This document shows, one piece after another, positions 1-9,109 of a stretch of DNA of 64,000 nt (positions are counted from its first letter, which is position 1; every line of letters begins with the position of its first letter). Under the pieces are notes generated by a model. It worked only from the letters and a program-made list of their open reading frames with translations. It ran no database searches and was not told where the DNA came from. The stretch comes from Nisaea denitrificans DSM 18348 (GTDB lineage Bacteria > Pseudomonadota > Alphaproteobacteria > Thalassobaculales > Thalassobaculaceae): contig NZ_AUFM01000018.1 in NCBI RefSeq assembly GCF_000426505.1, positions 148,880 to 212,879 on the forward strand, written 5' to 3'. Both the position numbers and the translations under genes were made by a program.

Positions 1-401
1 CGGATTCGCTCCGCCTGTTTCGTCACCGGATAGAGCCCTTCCCCGCCGACCTTCTGATCCTCGAAATTCACCCCGACGGCACCGGCGGCGATCATCCGCG
101 CGATGTTCCTGCCCACACCGCTCGGGCCCGCCGCGTAGGCGCCTTCGAAATCGACGCTGAGCGGCAAATCGCTGGTGGCCGTGATCCGCTTCACGATCAT
201 TTCCAGCATGTCGAGCGGCAGCGCTTCGCCATCGCCGTAGCCTTGCGCACCCGCGACCGACCAGCTCCCCGTCGCCAGCGCCTTTGCCCCGGCAACGGCA
301 ACAGCCTTGGCGCTGCCCGCATCCCAGATATTGAAGAGAATGAGCGGATCGCCCTTACGATGCAGATCCGCGAATGCCTGTGCCTTGTCCGCTTGCGACA
401 T
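1..401 (-). CDS. Isocitrate lyase/PEP mutase-family protein, 3' end cut by window
   Basis: This is the N-terminal 133 codons of a gene that runs off the left edge. The translation begins MSQADKAQAF and carries LFNIWDAGSAK near residue 25, SVDFEGAY near residue 80 and VNFEDQ near residue 110. These are the beta-strand ends that hold Mg2+ and substrate in the isocitrate lyase/phosphoenolpyruvate mutase superfamily, whose members cleave or form C-C or P-C bonds of oxaloacetate-like compounds. The closest common subgroup is the short (about 260-residue) phosphonomutase-like family of unknown substrate. The start overlaps the last 47 bases of ada on the same strand, so the two are probably cotranscribed. 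Substrate cannot be assigned from this part. Confidence 0.8.
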   Translation of the reverse strand, partial: MSQADKAQAFADLHRKGDPLILFNIWDAGSAKAVAVAGAKALATGSWSVAGAQGYGDGEALPLDMLEMIVKRITATSDLPLSVDFEGAYAAGPSGVGRNIARMIAAGAVGVNFEDQKVGGEGLYPVTKQAERI

Positions 402-1470
402 GTGTTTGTTCTCCCCCTTGGCTTGCATAGGCCTGTTCAAGCTCGATCAGTTTCTGTTTGCGCCAGATCCCGCCGCCATACCCGGTCAGCGAGCCGTCGG
501 CCCCGATCACCCGGTGGCAGGGAATGGCGATGGCTATCTGGTTCGCGCCATTGGCGCGCGCGACTGCCCGGGTCGCGGACGGGCGGCCGATGGCCTTAGC
601 CAGATCGCTGTAGCTCCGCGTCGCGCCCGCCGGGATGCGTCGCAGTTCCAGCCAGACCTCCCGCGTGAAGGGGCTGCCGTGATAGGTCATCGGCGTTTCA
701 AACCGGGCGCCCTCTCCCGAGAAATAGGCCTTCAGCTCGGCCTCGATCTGCTCCGTCGGAGCAAAGCGGCCGATACCGATGCCACCGCGCGTCGCATCGC
801 GCAGCCGCTTCAACTCGCGCGGCAAAGCCTTGCGGTCGACAAATTCCAGAAGATGCAGGCTGGAGCGGTCGCTGACCGCGACCAGCGCACCGATCGGGCT
901 GTCGATCCAATCCGCTTTCAGGAATTCCTCACCGGTGAAGCTTGCGGGCGACTGGCCGAGCAGCCGGGCGAAGGCAGAACGAAACCCGCTCGGCGAGTCG
1001 AACCCGGCCTCAAGCTGCGCATCGATCACGCGGCCGCCATCCGACAGGGTGACGAACCCGTCCCGCAAGCGGCTGAGCCGGGCCATTTCAAGGAAGGTCA
1101 CGCCGAACTGGCGCTTGAAACTGCGCCGCACGGTCGAGGGGTCGAGACCAAGCGCGATGACGTCCGCCTCGGTCCAGCGCCGCGCCGGGTCGTCCTCAAA
1201 GGCGGCGACGAGAATCTTCACCGCCGGATCGGCCTCCGCCGCCGTCGCCACCGGCTTGCATCGCTTGCAGGGCCGGAAGCCGGACTCGATGCATTCACCG
1301 ACCGTGGCAAAGAAACGGCAATTTTCCGGTTTTGGGTTACGCGCCGGGCAGTTCAGCCGACAGAAGATCCCGGTCGAGGTGACGCCGACATAGACCCTGC
1401 CGTCATAGGCCGGGTCCCGCCGGACAAGGGCGTCGTAGAGGAGGTCATGATTTTCAATGTCGTACAGCAT
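355..1470 (-). CDS. ada: Ada bifunctional regulator and O6-methylguanine-DNA methyltransferase
   Basis: The 371-residue protein has the Ada layout. An N-terminal zinc-binding phosphotriester-repair domain has C37, C41, C68 and C71, matching the E. coli C38/C42/C69/C72 set. An AraC-type helix-turn-helix spans about residues 85-180. A C-terminal methyltransferase domain has the PCHRV motif with acceptor C318. The family removes methyl groups from DNA in a suicide reaction, and after N-terminal methylation activates alkylation-response genes. The last 20 or so residues are a non-conserved tail that overlaps the next gene. The start begins MLYDIENHD, leaving no room for extra N-terminal sequence before the domain. 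Confidence 0.93.
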   Translation of the reverse strand: MLYDIENHDLLYDALVRRDPAYDGRVYVGVTSTGIFCRLNCPARNPKPENCRFFATVGECIESGFRPCKRCKPVATAAEADPAVKILVAAFEDDPARRWTEADVIALGLDPSTVRRSFKRQFGVTFLEMARLSRLRDGFVTLSDGGRVIDAQLEAGFDSPSGFRSAFARLLGQSPASFTGEEFLKADWIDSPIGALVAVSDRSSLHLLEFVDRKALPRELKRLRDATRGGIGIGRFAPTEQIEAELKAYFSGEGARFETPMTYHGSPFTREVWLELRRIPAGATRSYSDLAKAIGRPSATRAVARANGANQIAIAIPCHRVIGADGSLTGYGGGIWRKQKLIELEQAYASQGGEQTHVASGQGTGIRGSAS

Positions 1471-1603
1471 GCCCCTCCTCTATCAAACCGCGCCCGGAGC
1501 GTACGCCGATTTTCGGGCAGCTATATTTCTTTTCGCTGTCTCAACGATGAAAGATCACTGTCCCCGCTCTTCCCCTGCGCCGTCATCCCTGCACTCCTCT
1601 CTT

Positions 1604-1689
1604 CGTCATTCCCGCGTACGCGGGGACCCAGGGAGCGAAGAGCCGGGCTCCATGATCGACTGGGTCCCTGCTCTCCGGCAGGGATGACG
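1604..1689. repeat. REP-like imperfect palindrome
   Basis: A long imperfect inverted repeat sits between the divergently oriented sides of ada and the PhzF gene. The left arm begins cgtcattcccgcg and the right arm ends gcagggatgacg; both carry a gggaccca/tgggtccc core next to a G/C-rich inner stem. This form is typical of intergenic REP-type elements in many proteobacteria. A further partial arm (ccgtcatccctgca) lies just upstream near 1580. Its role (mRNA stability, REP transposition relic) is not shown by the sequence. Confidence 0.6.
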
Positions 1690-1729
1690 ATGTGAGGGAA
1701 AAGCCGGGATGAGGACCGTTGAAGTGGCC

Positions 1730-2536
1730 TCAGATCTCGATATGGCCCGAGAGATAGCGCGCGGCCTTGCCTGCCATCTCCACCCGGTCGCCTTTGAGGC
1801 TGCATTTCAGCTCCCCACCGCGGGCCGAGATCTGCCGGCCGAGCAGCTCTTTCTTGCCCAGCCGGTCCGCCCAGTAGGGGATCAGCAGGCAATGGTTCGA
1901 GCCGGTCACCGGATCCTCGTCGATACCGTGGTTCGGCGCGAAATAACGGGAGACGAAATCGACCTGCCAGCCCGGCGCCGTCGCCATTATGGAGACCGAC
2001 TGGAGCCTTTTCAGGGCGCCGAAGTCCGGGCTGAGCGCACGGATCTGATCCTCGTTCTCGAACACCGCCATCAACCGGTCCCGCTCCGGCTCCTGCGGCG
2101 CATCGTAGAGTGCGACAGGTTCCGTGCCGAGGGCTTCGAAAAGCCCAGCCGGGGCGTCCCGCTTCGCCGGCGGATAGCTCGGGAAGTTCATGACGTATAG
2201 ATCACCGTCCCGCCGCACCTTGAGCACACCGCTGCGGGTCCGGAAGCTGATCTCCTGACGGTCCGGCATCAGGTCGTCGAAGATCAGCGCGGCACTGGCG
2301 AGGGTCGCATGGCCGCACAGATCGACCTCCACCGCCGGTGTGAACCAGCGCAGGTGGAAGTCGGCCTCGCCTGTGTCGTCGGGGACGAAGAATGCGGTTT
2401 CCGCCAGATTGTTCTCGGCTGCGATCGACTGCATGGTCGGATCGGTCAGCCAGCTGTAGAGCGGACAAATGGCCGCCGGATTGCCCCCGAACACATTCTC
2501 GGTAAAGGCATCGATCTGGTAAATTGGAACCCGCAT
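1730..2536 (-). CDS. PhzF-family isomerase/epimerase
   Basis: The 268-residue protein starts MRVPIYQIDAFT and shows FGGNPAAI near residue 17, NLAETAFF with the family's catalytic Glu at E46, and CGHATLASA near residue 74. These are signatures of the PhzF (diaminopimelate epimerase-like) fold. Members catalyse proton-shift isomerisations; most homologues outside phenazine clusters have no known substrate. It is the third gene of an operon with an AlaX editing protein and a threonine-dehydratase-like enzyme, 27 bp after the AlaX stop. That suggests amino-acid or hydroxy-amino-acid metabolism rather than phenazine synthesis. No other phenazine gene is present. Confidence 0.88.
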   Translation of the reverse strand: MRVPIYQIDAFTENVFGGNPAAICPLYSWLTDPTMQSIAAENNLAETAFFVPDDTGEADFHLRWFTPAVEVDLCGHATLASAALIFDDLMPDRQEISFRTRSGVLKVRRDGDLYVMNFPSYPPAKRDAPAGLFEALGTEPVALYDAPQEPERDRLMAVFENEDQIRALSPDFGALKRLQSVSIMATAPGWQVDFVSRYFAPNHGIDEDPVTGSNHCLLIPYWADRLGKKELLGRQISARGGELKCSLKGDRVEMAGKAARYLSGHIEI

Positions 2537-2563
2537 TTCCTTGTTTCCTTCTTGTACTTCCGG

Positions 2564-3268
2564 TCACTCAACCAGCGTCAGATTGATCCGCCGGTTCTGC
2601 TTGCCCTTGTTCTCGATCTTGCCGATCTGGATGGTGCCGATCTCCGACGTGGAGCGGACATGCGTCCCGCCGCAGGGCTGGAAATCCACATCGTCACCGA
2701 TCCGGATCATGCGCACCTTGCCGCTTCCCATCGGCGGCTTCACGGACATGGTCCGGACGAGATCCGGATTGGCTGTCAGCTCATCGTCAGTGATCCATGA
2801 GATGCTGATCCCGTGGTCGCCCGCGATGACCTGGTTCAGTTGCTCGGTCAGGGCCTCTTTTTCCGGACGCTCGCCCGGAATGTTGAAATCGAGCCGGCCC
2901 TTGCCCGCGCCGATCTGCCCGCCGGTCACGCCGCCATCGACGACGGAACAAAGCAGATGCAGAGCCGTATGAACCCGCATGTGCTTGTAGCGCCGGTCCC
3001 AGTCGAGGGTGACTTCGACGTCGTCGCCAACGGCCGGGGCCGCCGCGCCTTCTTCGAGTTTATGCAGAATACCGTCCTCGCCTTTCACCGCCTCGGTGAT
3101 GGCGACCGTGCCTCCCGGGCCTGCCAGCGTGCCGCTGTCTCCGGGCTGGCCGCCGCCGGTCGGGTAGAAAACGGTGCGGTCCAGCACAACCCCGTCCGGG
3201 CCGGATGCCAGCACTTTCGCGGTGCAGGATTTCAGATATGAATCTTCCCGGAACAGCTCTTCAGTCAC
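2564..3268 (-). CDS. Alanyl-tRNA editing protein (AlaX type)
   Basis: The 234-residue protein is a free-standing version of the AlaRS editing domain. It has a GGGQPGD loop near residue 38, H100 and H104 in HTALH, and C199 and H203 in CGGTH, which together form the zinc site used to hydrolyse Ser-tRNA(Ala) (in some subtypes Gly-tRNA(Ala)). Length fits the AlaX-M class. The ATG overlaps the stop of the upstream dehydratase-like gene by 4 bp, so the two are translationally coupled. Coupling of a seryl-tRNA editing factor with a Ser/Thr-deaminating enzyme suggests a response to excess serine or a related amino acid; this link is inference. Confidence 0.9.
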   Translation of the reverse strand: MTEELFREDSYLKSCTAKVLASGPDGVVLDRTVFYPTGGGQPGDSGTLAGPGGTVAITEAVKGEDGILHKLEEGAAAPAVGDDVEVTLDWDRRYKHMRVHTALHLLCSVVDGGVTGGQIGAGKGRLDFNIPGERPEKEALTEQLNQVIAGDHGISISWITDDELTANPDLVRTMSVKPPMGSGKVRMIRIGDDVDFQPCGGTHVRSTSEIGTIQIGKIENKGKQNRRINLTLVE

Positions 3269-4254
3269 GTCGCAGTCTCCTCATGTGTCTCCGCGCCCAT
3301 CAGCACGTCGCGATAGAGCGCAAGGTCGACATTGGCACCGCTGAGGATGAGCGCAACCTTTTGACCCGCATTGGAGTCTTTCTCTTTCAGGCAAGCCGCC
3401 AGCGGTGTGGCCGCCGCGCCCTCGGCGACATTGTGGGTATCGGTGAAATAGTGCCGCATGGCCGCCTTGATCTCGTCTTCGGAGACCCGGACGATCCGCT
3501 CCGCCCCTTTCAGGATAACCTCGACCGCCTGCTCCACCGGCACCCGGCAGGCGACGCCGTCCGCCATCGTGTCCGCGCTGTTGGTCGAGACCGGCTTCTT
3601 CTGCTCGAAAGAGAGCGCATAGGCGGGCGCGTTTTCAGCCACCACGCCGATCACCTGCGTCTTCAGGCCGAGCGCATCCCGCGCGGCGATCACCCCGGAG
3701 ATGCCGGAGCCAAGCCCGATCGGCACATAGACCCGGTCAAGGTCCGGGCAGGCCGTGAACAGCTCAAGCCCATAGGTCGCCACCCCGCGCACCAGATCCG
3801 GATGGTAGCTCGGCAGCAGATGCAGCCCCTCGCCCTCGGCCAGGGAGACCGCATGCTCGAACGCCGCCTGGAAATCCTCGCCATGCTCGATCAGCTCGGC
3901 ACCGAGCGCCCGCATGGCCGCATTCTTTTCCACCGAATTTCCGCGCGGCACCACGACGACAGCGCGCAGCCCGGCCCGCGCCGCCGCGAAGGCGACGCTC
4001 TGGCCGTGATTGCCCCGGGTCGCGGTGATCACACCCGGACAGTCCGGCACCCGGCGTTTCAGGCCGTCCATATAAACCAGCCCGCCACGCATCTTGAAGG
4101 CACCGAGCGGCGTGTGGTTCTCGTGCTTGACGCGGATCTCTGTTCCGGCCCGCTGCGAAAGCAGCGGCCAGTGATGTTGCGGCGTCGGCGGCACAAGCTG
4201 ATGTACCAGCCGGGCCGTCTCTTCAAGTTCGTCGCGTGTGAAAGAAAAAGCCAC
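3265..4254 (-). CDS. PLP-dependent threonine/serine dehydratase-like enzyme
   Basis: The 329-residue fold-type II PLP enzyme has the Schiff-base lysine K54 in GAFKMRGG and the phosphate-binding loop GLGSGISG at residues 180-187. It lacks a C-terminal ACT domain, so it resembles catabolic threonine ammonia-lyases and hydroxyaspartate dehydratases rather than biosynthetic IlvA. The family converts L-threonine or L-serine (or 3-hydroxyaspartate) to 2-oxo acids and ammonia. It heads the operon with AlaX and PhzF and is divergent from a MocR regulator, which very probably controls it. The exact substrate is not decidable from sequence alone. Confidence 0.85.
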   Translation of the reverse strand: MAFSFTRDELEETARLVHQLVPPTPQHHWPLLSQRAGTEIRVKHENHTPLGAFKMRGGLVYMDGLKRRVPDCPGVITATRGNHGQSVAFAAARAGLRAVVVVPRGNSVEKNAAMRALGAELIEHGEDFQAAFEHAVSLAEGEGLHLLPSYHPDLVRGVATYGLELFTACPDLDRVYVPIGLGSGISGVIAARDALGLKTQVIGVVAENAPAYALSFEQKKPVSTNSADTMADGVACRVPVEQAVEVILKGAERIVRVSEDEIKAAMRHYFTDTHNVAEGAAATPLAACLKEKDSNAGQKVALILSGANVDLALYRDVLMGAETHEETAT

Positions 4255-4384
4255 GATCCATCCTTCCCGGTTGCAGTCAATCAGCCCGCATCATGTCAAA
4301 GCAGGCGGCATCAATCCATGGCACCATCAAGCCCTGCGACCGGATTGTCTCTATTTCCCCAGCCATTAATCGATACAATATTGC

Positions 4385-4424
4385 GATTGAACCGATCCAA
4401 TACCTGCGTAATATCGGTTCAATC
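4385..4424. promoter_or_regulatory. Candidate MocR operator
   Basis: A perfect 12-bp inverted repeat, gattgaaccgat (4385-4396) and atcggttcaatc (4413-4424), lies in the 205-bp region between the dehydratase operon and the divergent MocR gene. A direct repeat with one mismatch (cgatacaata at 4371, cgatccaata at 4393; 22 bp apart, two helical turns) overlaps the left arm. MocR dimers commonly bind paired repeats in the intergenic region next to their own gene, so this is the likely binding site. Function is inferred from position and symmetry. Confidence 0.6.
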
Positions 4425-4459
4425 ATCGATCAATCGGAACATTGTCACAGAGACAAAGT

Positions 4460-5860
4460 ATGCACAGCCACCCGATGGACTGGGTCCCCGATCTGAGCGA
4501 CCGGCCCGGACCGAAATATCTCTCGATCGCCCGCGCCATGGCGGAAGACATCGCCACCGGCGCCCTGCAACCGGGCACGCAACTGCCGACGCACCGCGAG
4601 CTGGCCTATCAGCTCGGTGTCACTGTCGGCACGGTATCGCGTGCCTATGCCGAAGCTACCCGGCGCGGCCTGATCGACGGAGAAGTCGGCCGCGGCACCT
4701 TTGTCCGCCGCCGGATCGGCCGGGACATGGGCGAGATACCGGCAGGCGCTAACCGGGGCGGGATCGATTTCGGACTGAACTTTCCGCCGATGGGGAACAC
4801 GGAACGGGACGCCTTCTCCGACGCCCTGAAGGAAATCGCCGACAGCCGCGACCTGATGAACCTGATGGCCTATGCCCCGCATGGCGGCGCCCCGCGTCAC
4901 CGGCAAGCGGCGGCGGACTGGATGCGCGCCCTCGGTGTCGAGACCGATGCGGGCCGGGCCATTGTCACCACGGGTGGGCAGAACGGCATGCTCGCCGCCT
5001 TTGCAGCTCTGGTGCAGGCGGGGGATACAATCCTTGTCGAAAAGCTGACATATCCCGGCATTGTCCCCCTCGCGGAAATGCTCGGCTTGAAAGTGCAGCC
5101 GGTGGATATGGATGCCGAAGGCGTGCGCCCGGACTCGCTGGAAGAAGCCTGCCGCAGTTTCGCACCGCGCGCGCTCTATTGCATGCCGACCCTGCAAAAC
5201 CCGACCAACGCCGTGATGGGCGAGCAGCGACGGCAGGACATTGCCGCCATCGCGGAACGCTACAATCTGATCCTGGTCGAGGACGATCTCTACCGCTTCC
5301 TGGTGGCGGACGCACCGCCGCCGCTGGCGAATTACCTGCCGGACCAGACGATCTTCATCACCTCCGCCGCCAAACAACTGGCGCCGGGTTTGCGCATCGG
5401 CGGGGTCAGCGCACCGCGCGCCATGGTGCCGAAGCTGGAACGGGCGATGCGGGCCTCAACCTGGATGGCCGCGCCGGCCATGGCGGAAGTCTTCGCGCTC
5501 TGGGTCGACCGGGGCATCGCCGGCATTCTCGCCCGGGAAAAAGCCGAGGAAATGCGGAGCCGCCAGACCGCCGCCGCCGAAATCCTGCAAGGCTTCGAGT
5601 TCACCGGGCACCCGACCAGCATGCATCTCTGGCTGACCGTGCCGGAGCCCTGGACCGACCGCGATGCCGTGGCGGTGCTGGGAGAGCATGGCGTCATCGC
5701 CTCCTCCGGTCAGGTTTTCGCCACCGCTCCCGGCGCCGGCCGCAACCGTCTCCGCCTCTCTCTCGGCAACCCGAAAGACCTGAAGATCGTGCGCCACGGT
5801 CTCGGCGTTATTGCCGAAACCCTCGCCGGTGCTCCGCAACAGGCCGCCTCCATCGTCTGA
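4460..5860 (+). CDS. MocR-type transcriptional regulator (GntR HTH fused to aminotransferase fold)
   Basis: The protein is 466 residues from the ATG at 4460; an in-frame TTG 18 bases upstream is a less likely start. Residues about 15-85 form a GntR winged helix (LPTHRELAYQLGV, GTVSRAYAE, GRGTFV). The rest is a fold-type I aminotransferase domain with the PLP lysine K305 in AAKQLAPGLR and the EDDLYR segment. MocR proteins sense PLP or amino-acid adducts and regulate adjacent genes. The divergent dehydratase-AlaX-PhzF operon is the obvious target through the inverted repeat just upstream. Confidence 0.9.
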   Translation: MHSHPMDWVPDLSDRPGPKYLSIARAMAEDIATGALQPGTQLPTHRELAYQLGVTVGTVSRAYAEATRRGLIDGEVGRGTFVRRRIGRDMGEIPAGANRGGIDFGLNFPPMGNTERDAFSDALKEIADSRDLMNLMAYAPHGGAPRHRQAAADWMRALGVETDAGRAIVTTGGQNGMLAAFAALVQAGDTILVEKLTYPGIVPLAEMLGLKVQPVDMDAEGVRPDSLEEACRSFAPRALYCMPTLQNPTNAVMGEQRRQDIAAIAERYNLILVEDDLYRFLVADAPPPLANYLPDQTIFITSAAKQLAPGLRIGGVSAPRAMVPKLERAMRASTWMAAPAMAEVFALWVDRGIAGILAREKAEEMRSRQTAAAEILQGFEFTGHPTSMHLWLTVPEPWTDRDAVAVLGEHGVIASSGQVFATAPGAGRNRLRLSLGNPKDLKIVRHGLGVIAETLAGAPQQAASIV

Positions 5861-5911
5861 CCCACTTCCTGCCTATTGCCTTTCCATTTGCATGCTGAAG
5901 GACCACCCGAA

Positions 5912-6496
5912 ATGAAAGTCGAACCCGTCACCCTGACCGGTAAACATGTCCGCCTGGAGCCGATGAGCGAAGCCGCCATCCCGGCCCTGCAGAAGGCTGC
6001 GGAAGATCCGGCGATCTGGAAATGGACCTGGCCCGGAACGGACCCGGATGCGGTCGCGGCCTATGTGCGTCTGGCACTGGAGAACCAGGAAAAGGGCATC
6101 GACCTGCCCTTCGTCACCGTCGACGTCGCCAGCGGCGAGGTTGCAGGCTCAACCCGCTATATGACCATCGACACCAAGAACACACGTGTGGAAATCGGCA
6201 GCACCTGGCTGAACCCGCGCTATCAGCGCTCGCCTCTCAATACCGAAGCAAAATACCTGATGCTGACCCATGCGTTCGAGACGCTCGGCTGCATCCGGGT
6301 CGAGTTCAAGACCCACCACAGGAACGAGCAGTCCCAGAACGCCCTGAAGCGCATCGGCGCGATCTATGAAGGCACCCTGCGCCAGCACATGATCCACACC
6401 GACGGCACGCTCAGGGATTCGGTCTATTTCTCCATCCTCGACAAGGAATGGCCCGAGGTGAAGAAGATGCTGGAAGCGAAGCTGGCCGCGAGATAG
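5912..6496 (+). CDS. GNAT-family N-acetyltransferase (RimJ/RimL type)
   Basis: I chose the ATG at 5912 because a good ribosome site (gaagga) lies 9 bases ahead; an upstream in-frame start at 5876 lacks one. The 194-residue protein begins MKVEPVTLTGKHVRLEP and has the RimJ/RimL pattern: GSTRYM, VEIGSTWL, NTEAKYLML, and the acetyl-CoA/acceptor segment VEFKTHHRNEQSQNAL. The family acetylates N-terminal amines of proteins or small amines using acetyl-CoA. It sits 51 bp after the MocR gene on the same strand and may be cotranscribed. Substrate unknown. Confidence 0.85.
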   Translation: MKVEPVTLTGKHVRLEPMSEAAIPALQKAAEDPAIWKWTWPGTDPDAVAAYVRLALENQEKGIDLPFVTVDVASGEVAGSTRYMTIDTKNTRVEIGSTWLNPRYQRSPLNTEAKYLMLTHAFETLGCIRVEFKTHHRNEQSQNALKRIGAIYEGTLRQHMIHTDGTLRDSVYFSILDKEWPEVKKMLEAKLAAR

Positions 6497-6554
6497 CACC
6501 CTACCGGGTCGGACAAGCTCTCAGAAGCTATCCGGCCCGGATCCTTTCAGTAAA

Positions 6555-7766
6555 TTAACCTTCCACGAACCCAGCCGTCGCCACCAGCGCGAGCAGGCCT
6601 GCATTCAAGCCCCGCAGGCTCAGCTTCGGCTCGACATCGATCCACTCGTCCACCGTATGGGCCCGGCCACCGGCGCCGCCGTGGGAGAATTTTACGGCCG
6701 GGACGCCGTGCGCCATCGGGATATTGGCGTCTGTCGAAGAGGCGGAGAAGGCAGGCTCGAATCCGTAGGCTTTTATCGCGGCGACGCTGGCTTCGACGAT
6801 GGTGGTGTTGTGCGCCGTGGTGCCTGCCGGGCGGTTGCCGATCTGGGTGAGCTCGACGCTGATTTCGCCGTTCGTGGTATCGCCGCGCGCATTCTCGCCT
6901 GCGACTGCCGCATCGATCAGCGCTTTCACCTCTCCATCCACCCGGTTCAGCACCTCGGCGGATTCAGACCGCAGGTCGATCTCGGTCCAGACATCTTCCG
7001 GAATCGCGTTCACCGACGTGCCGCCCTGAAACGTGCTGGCGCAATAGGATGATCGGGGATCGCCCGGCACCTCGATCTTCGACATGCCGACCAGGAAAGT
7101 GCCAAGCGCATAGGCCGGGTTCACCGTGCCGAACGCGCCGAGGCTGTGCCCGCCCGGGCCCTTGAACGCGACCTTGTAGCGGTAGGAGCCGACACCTGCG
7201 GTGACCAGATCCTGAGTCTCAATACCGTCGAAGGTGAAGAAGGAGGCGATGCGTTCGCGATAGGCATTCTCGGTGAAGAGATAGCGCACGCCGCGCAGGT
7301 CGCCCTTGCCCTCTTCGCCGACATCGCCGACGAACAAAATGTCCTGCTCGGTCTCGATCCCGCCCGCATCGAGCGCCCGGATGAAGGCCAGCAACGTCGC
7401 CAGCCCCCGCGTGTCGTCACCGACGCCGGGGGCGAACAGCTTGGTGCCCTCGCGACGGACTTTCACGTCCGTGCCTTCGGGAAACACCGTGTCGAGATGC
7501 GCCGCCGCCACGACAATGGGGCCATTGCCGCGCCCGCGCCGGAGGCCGGTGACATTGCCGATGCCGTCCCGCTGCACGTCTTCCAGCCCGAGCGCCCGGA
7601 ACATCTCCTCATACGCCGCCGCCCGCTTTTCTTCCTTAAAAGGCGGGGACGGGATCTCGGTCAGGGTGACGATCTCGCCGACGAACCTGTCGTGCCCCGC
7701 ACGCAGATCGTCGGTGGCTTTCTGGAACTGCGCGGAGGCGCGGATGGTCGCGGTATCGTTGGTCAT
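6555..7766 (-). CDS. M20-family metallopeptidase/amidohydrolase
   Basis: From the ATG at 7766 (MTNDTATIRAS) the protein is 403 residues; the reading frame stays open 50 codons further upstream but that stretch looks unlike the family. Metal-binding and catalytic elements are in order: AAHLDTVFPEGT, PGVGDDTRGL, GDVGEEGKGDL with the catalytic Glu pair, a dimerisation domain starting near GPGGHSLGAF, and the final SHGGAGGRAHTVDEW. This matches tripeptide-peptidase (PepT-like) members of clan MH, which cleave short peptides or N-acyl amino acids using two Zn2+. It is a single gene, convergent with the GNAT. Confidence 0.88.
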   Translation of the reverse strand: MTNDTATIRASAQFQKATDDLRAGHDRFVGEIVTLTEIPSPPFKEEKRAAAYEEMFRALGLEDVQRDGIGNVTGLRRGRGNGPIVVAAAHLDTVFPEGTDVKVRREGTKLFAPGVGDDTRGLATLLAFIRALDAGGIETEQDILFVGDVGEEGKGDLRGVRYLFTENAYRERIASFFTFDGIETQDLVTAGVGSYRYKVAFKGPGGHSLGAFGTVNPAYALGTFLVGMSKIEVPGDPRSSYCASTFQGGTSVNAIPEDVWTEIDLRSESAEVLNRVDGEVKALIDAAVAGENARGDTTNGEISVELTQIGNRPAGTTAHNTTIVEASVAAIKAYGFEPAFSASSTDANIPMAHGVPAVKFSHGGAGGRAHTVDEWIDVEPKLSLRGLNAGLLALVATAGFVEG

Positions 7767-8041
7767 GTTTTTTGCTCGCGGGGGCGTTCGGGAAGGGGCA
7801 ACGGGATCATAGAGTACAGGAAACAGACCGGGCTCAGCATCCACTGGATCGGCATCACCGGAATGCCGATCAGGAAGCAGCCGATAACGGTCGATTCGAG
7901 CGACGATGGCTGGCAACTACATCGCTTTATCCTCTTGGTTCTGCACAAAACACAGTTCCGTGCTTTGCATTTTTTATGATGCCCTTACAATCGCTAAAGG
8001 TTTAGACTCAAAAAGTATTTGCACACAAACAGGGTGCCGCA

Positions 8042-9109
8042 GTGCCTTCAATCAGGAGCCGTCCGACGCACGCGTTTTTGAAATTGCTGTTTCTTGGCCT
8101 CTGCTTCTGGCTGCTTCCGCAGAGCGCGGTTGCCAGCGAAACGCCTAAACGGATTGTGATCCTCCAGACTCTCTCCTCTACCTTTCTGGAAAAGTCGACC
8201 GTACGGTTCCGCGCGGAAATGACCCGCCTGGGTTTCAAGGACGGAACAGATGTTTCCTATACCGTCCTGAATGCCAAAGGCGATTACGGCCGGGCCAAAT
8301 CCCTGCTGACATCCGCAATCGATGAGAACACCCCGGATCTGGTTGTGACAGTTGCCACCCTCGCGACCCGCGCCGGACGGGACCTGCTGTCGGGTACGAA
8401 GATCCCGCAGATGTTCCTGATCGTCACGGACCCGGTTGGTGAAGGGTTCGTCAGTGAAATGGGGAAAACCAGCGGATCGAACATCACGGGTCAGAGTCAT
8501 GTCGTCCCGGTGGAATCCCAGCTCGCCCTGGTCTCCCAGATATTGCAGACGGCCAGGCGTGACACACCGTTCCGCATCGGCATCCTGCGCTCCACATATC
8601 CGTCGGCGGTCAGCGAATCCGCCCAGTTGCGCGCTGCCGCGCACCAGTTCCCGGTCGTGAGCCTGACCGATCTCGGCTTCCCCTATTTGCCTGGAGACAG
8701 CGGACGCCCAGAGATGAGCAAATCGGCAGTGGAACTGATAACTACGCACAAAGACAGCCTGGACGGCATCTGGCTGGTGGCCGGGCCGAACCAGACCAAC
8801 CTCGATTTCGTGAACACAGTCCTGGCCACGGGCATGCCTATCGTGAATAGCGGCAATATCAGGAATGCCCGTCTCGGGGCCATGCTCGCCCTGCAGTCCA
8901 CGGTGGAACTCAACGGCAGGGCCGCTGCAGAAGCGGCAAGCGCTATCCTGTCCGGAACCAACCCCGCGGACATTCCGGTAACCCGGCCGAGCAAGTTTAT
9001 TGCCGGCGTGAATGTTCTGACCGCCGCCAGACTTGGTGCCGTCATTCCCTCCGGCATTCTGGAACTGGCGCAGGAAAACGTCTTTTATCGACAAGGTCGC
9101 GGAAATTGA
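8042..9109 (+). CDS. Periplasmic ABC_sub_bind-family ligand-binding protein
   Basis: A GTG start with aggg upstream gives 355 residues. Residues 1-32 are a signal peptide (hydrophobic FLKLLFLGLCFWLLP, cleavage near AVAS). The mature part follows the ABC_sub_bind pattern: IVILQTLSS, the DLVVTVATLATR segment, IPQMFLIVTDPVGEGF, and NITGQSHVVP. Such proteins normally deliver ligands to ABC importers, but no permease or ATPase lies nearby. The stop codon is inside the start of a hybrid histidine kinase, so the binding protein is more likely the periplasmic sensor half of that kinase. Ligand unknown; related proteins include tryptophan- and aromatic-binding types. Confidence 0.82.
   Translation: MPSIRSRPTHAFLKLLFLGLCFWLLPQSAVASETPKRIVILQTLSSTFLEKSTVRFRAEMTRLGFKDGTDVSYTVLNAKGDYGRAKSLLTSAIDENTPDLVVTVATLATRAGRDLLSGTKIPQMFLIVTDPVGEGFVSEMGKTSGSNITGQSHVVPVESQLALVSQILQTARRDTPFRIGILRSTYPSAVSESAQLRAAAHQFPVVSLTDLGFPYLPGDSGRPEMSKSAVELITTHKDSLDGIWLVAGPNQTNLDFVNTVLATGMPIVNSGNIRNARLGAMLALQSTVELNGRAAAEAASAILSGTNPADIPVTRPSKFIAGVNVLTAARLGAVIPSGILELAQENVFYRQGRGN

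Noticed and set aside
1730..2536. Phenazine biosynthesis cluster
   Set aside because: Only a PhzF-family gene is present, in an amino-acid operon context; no other phz gene was found.
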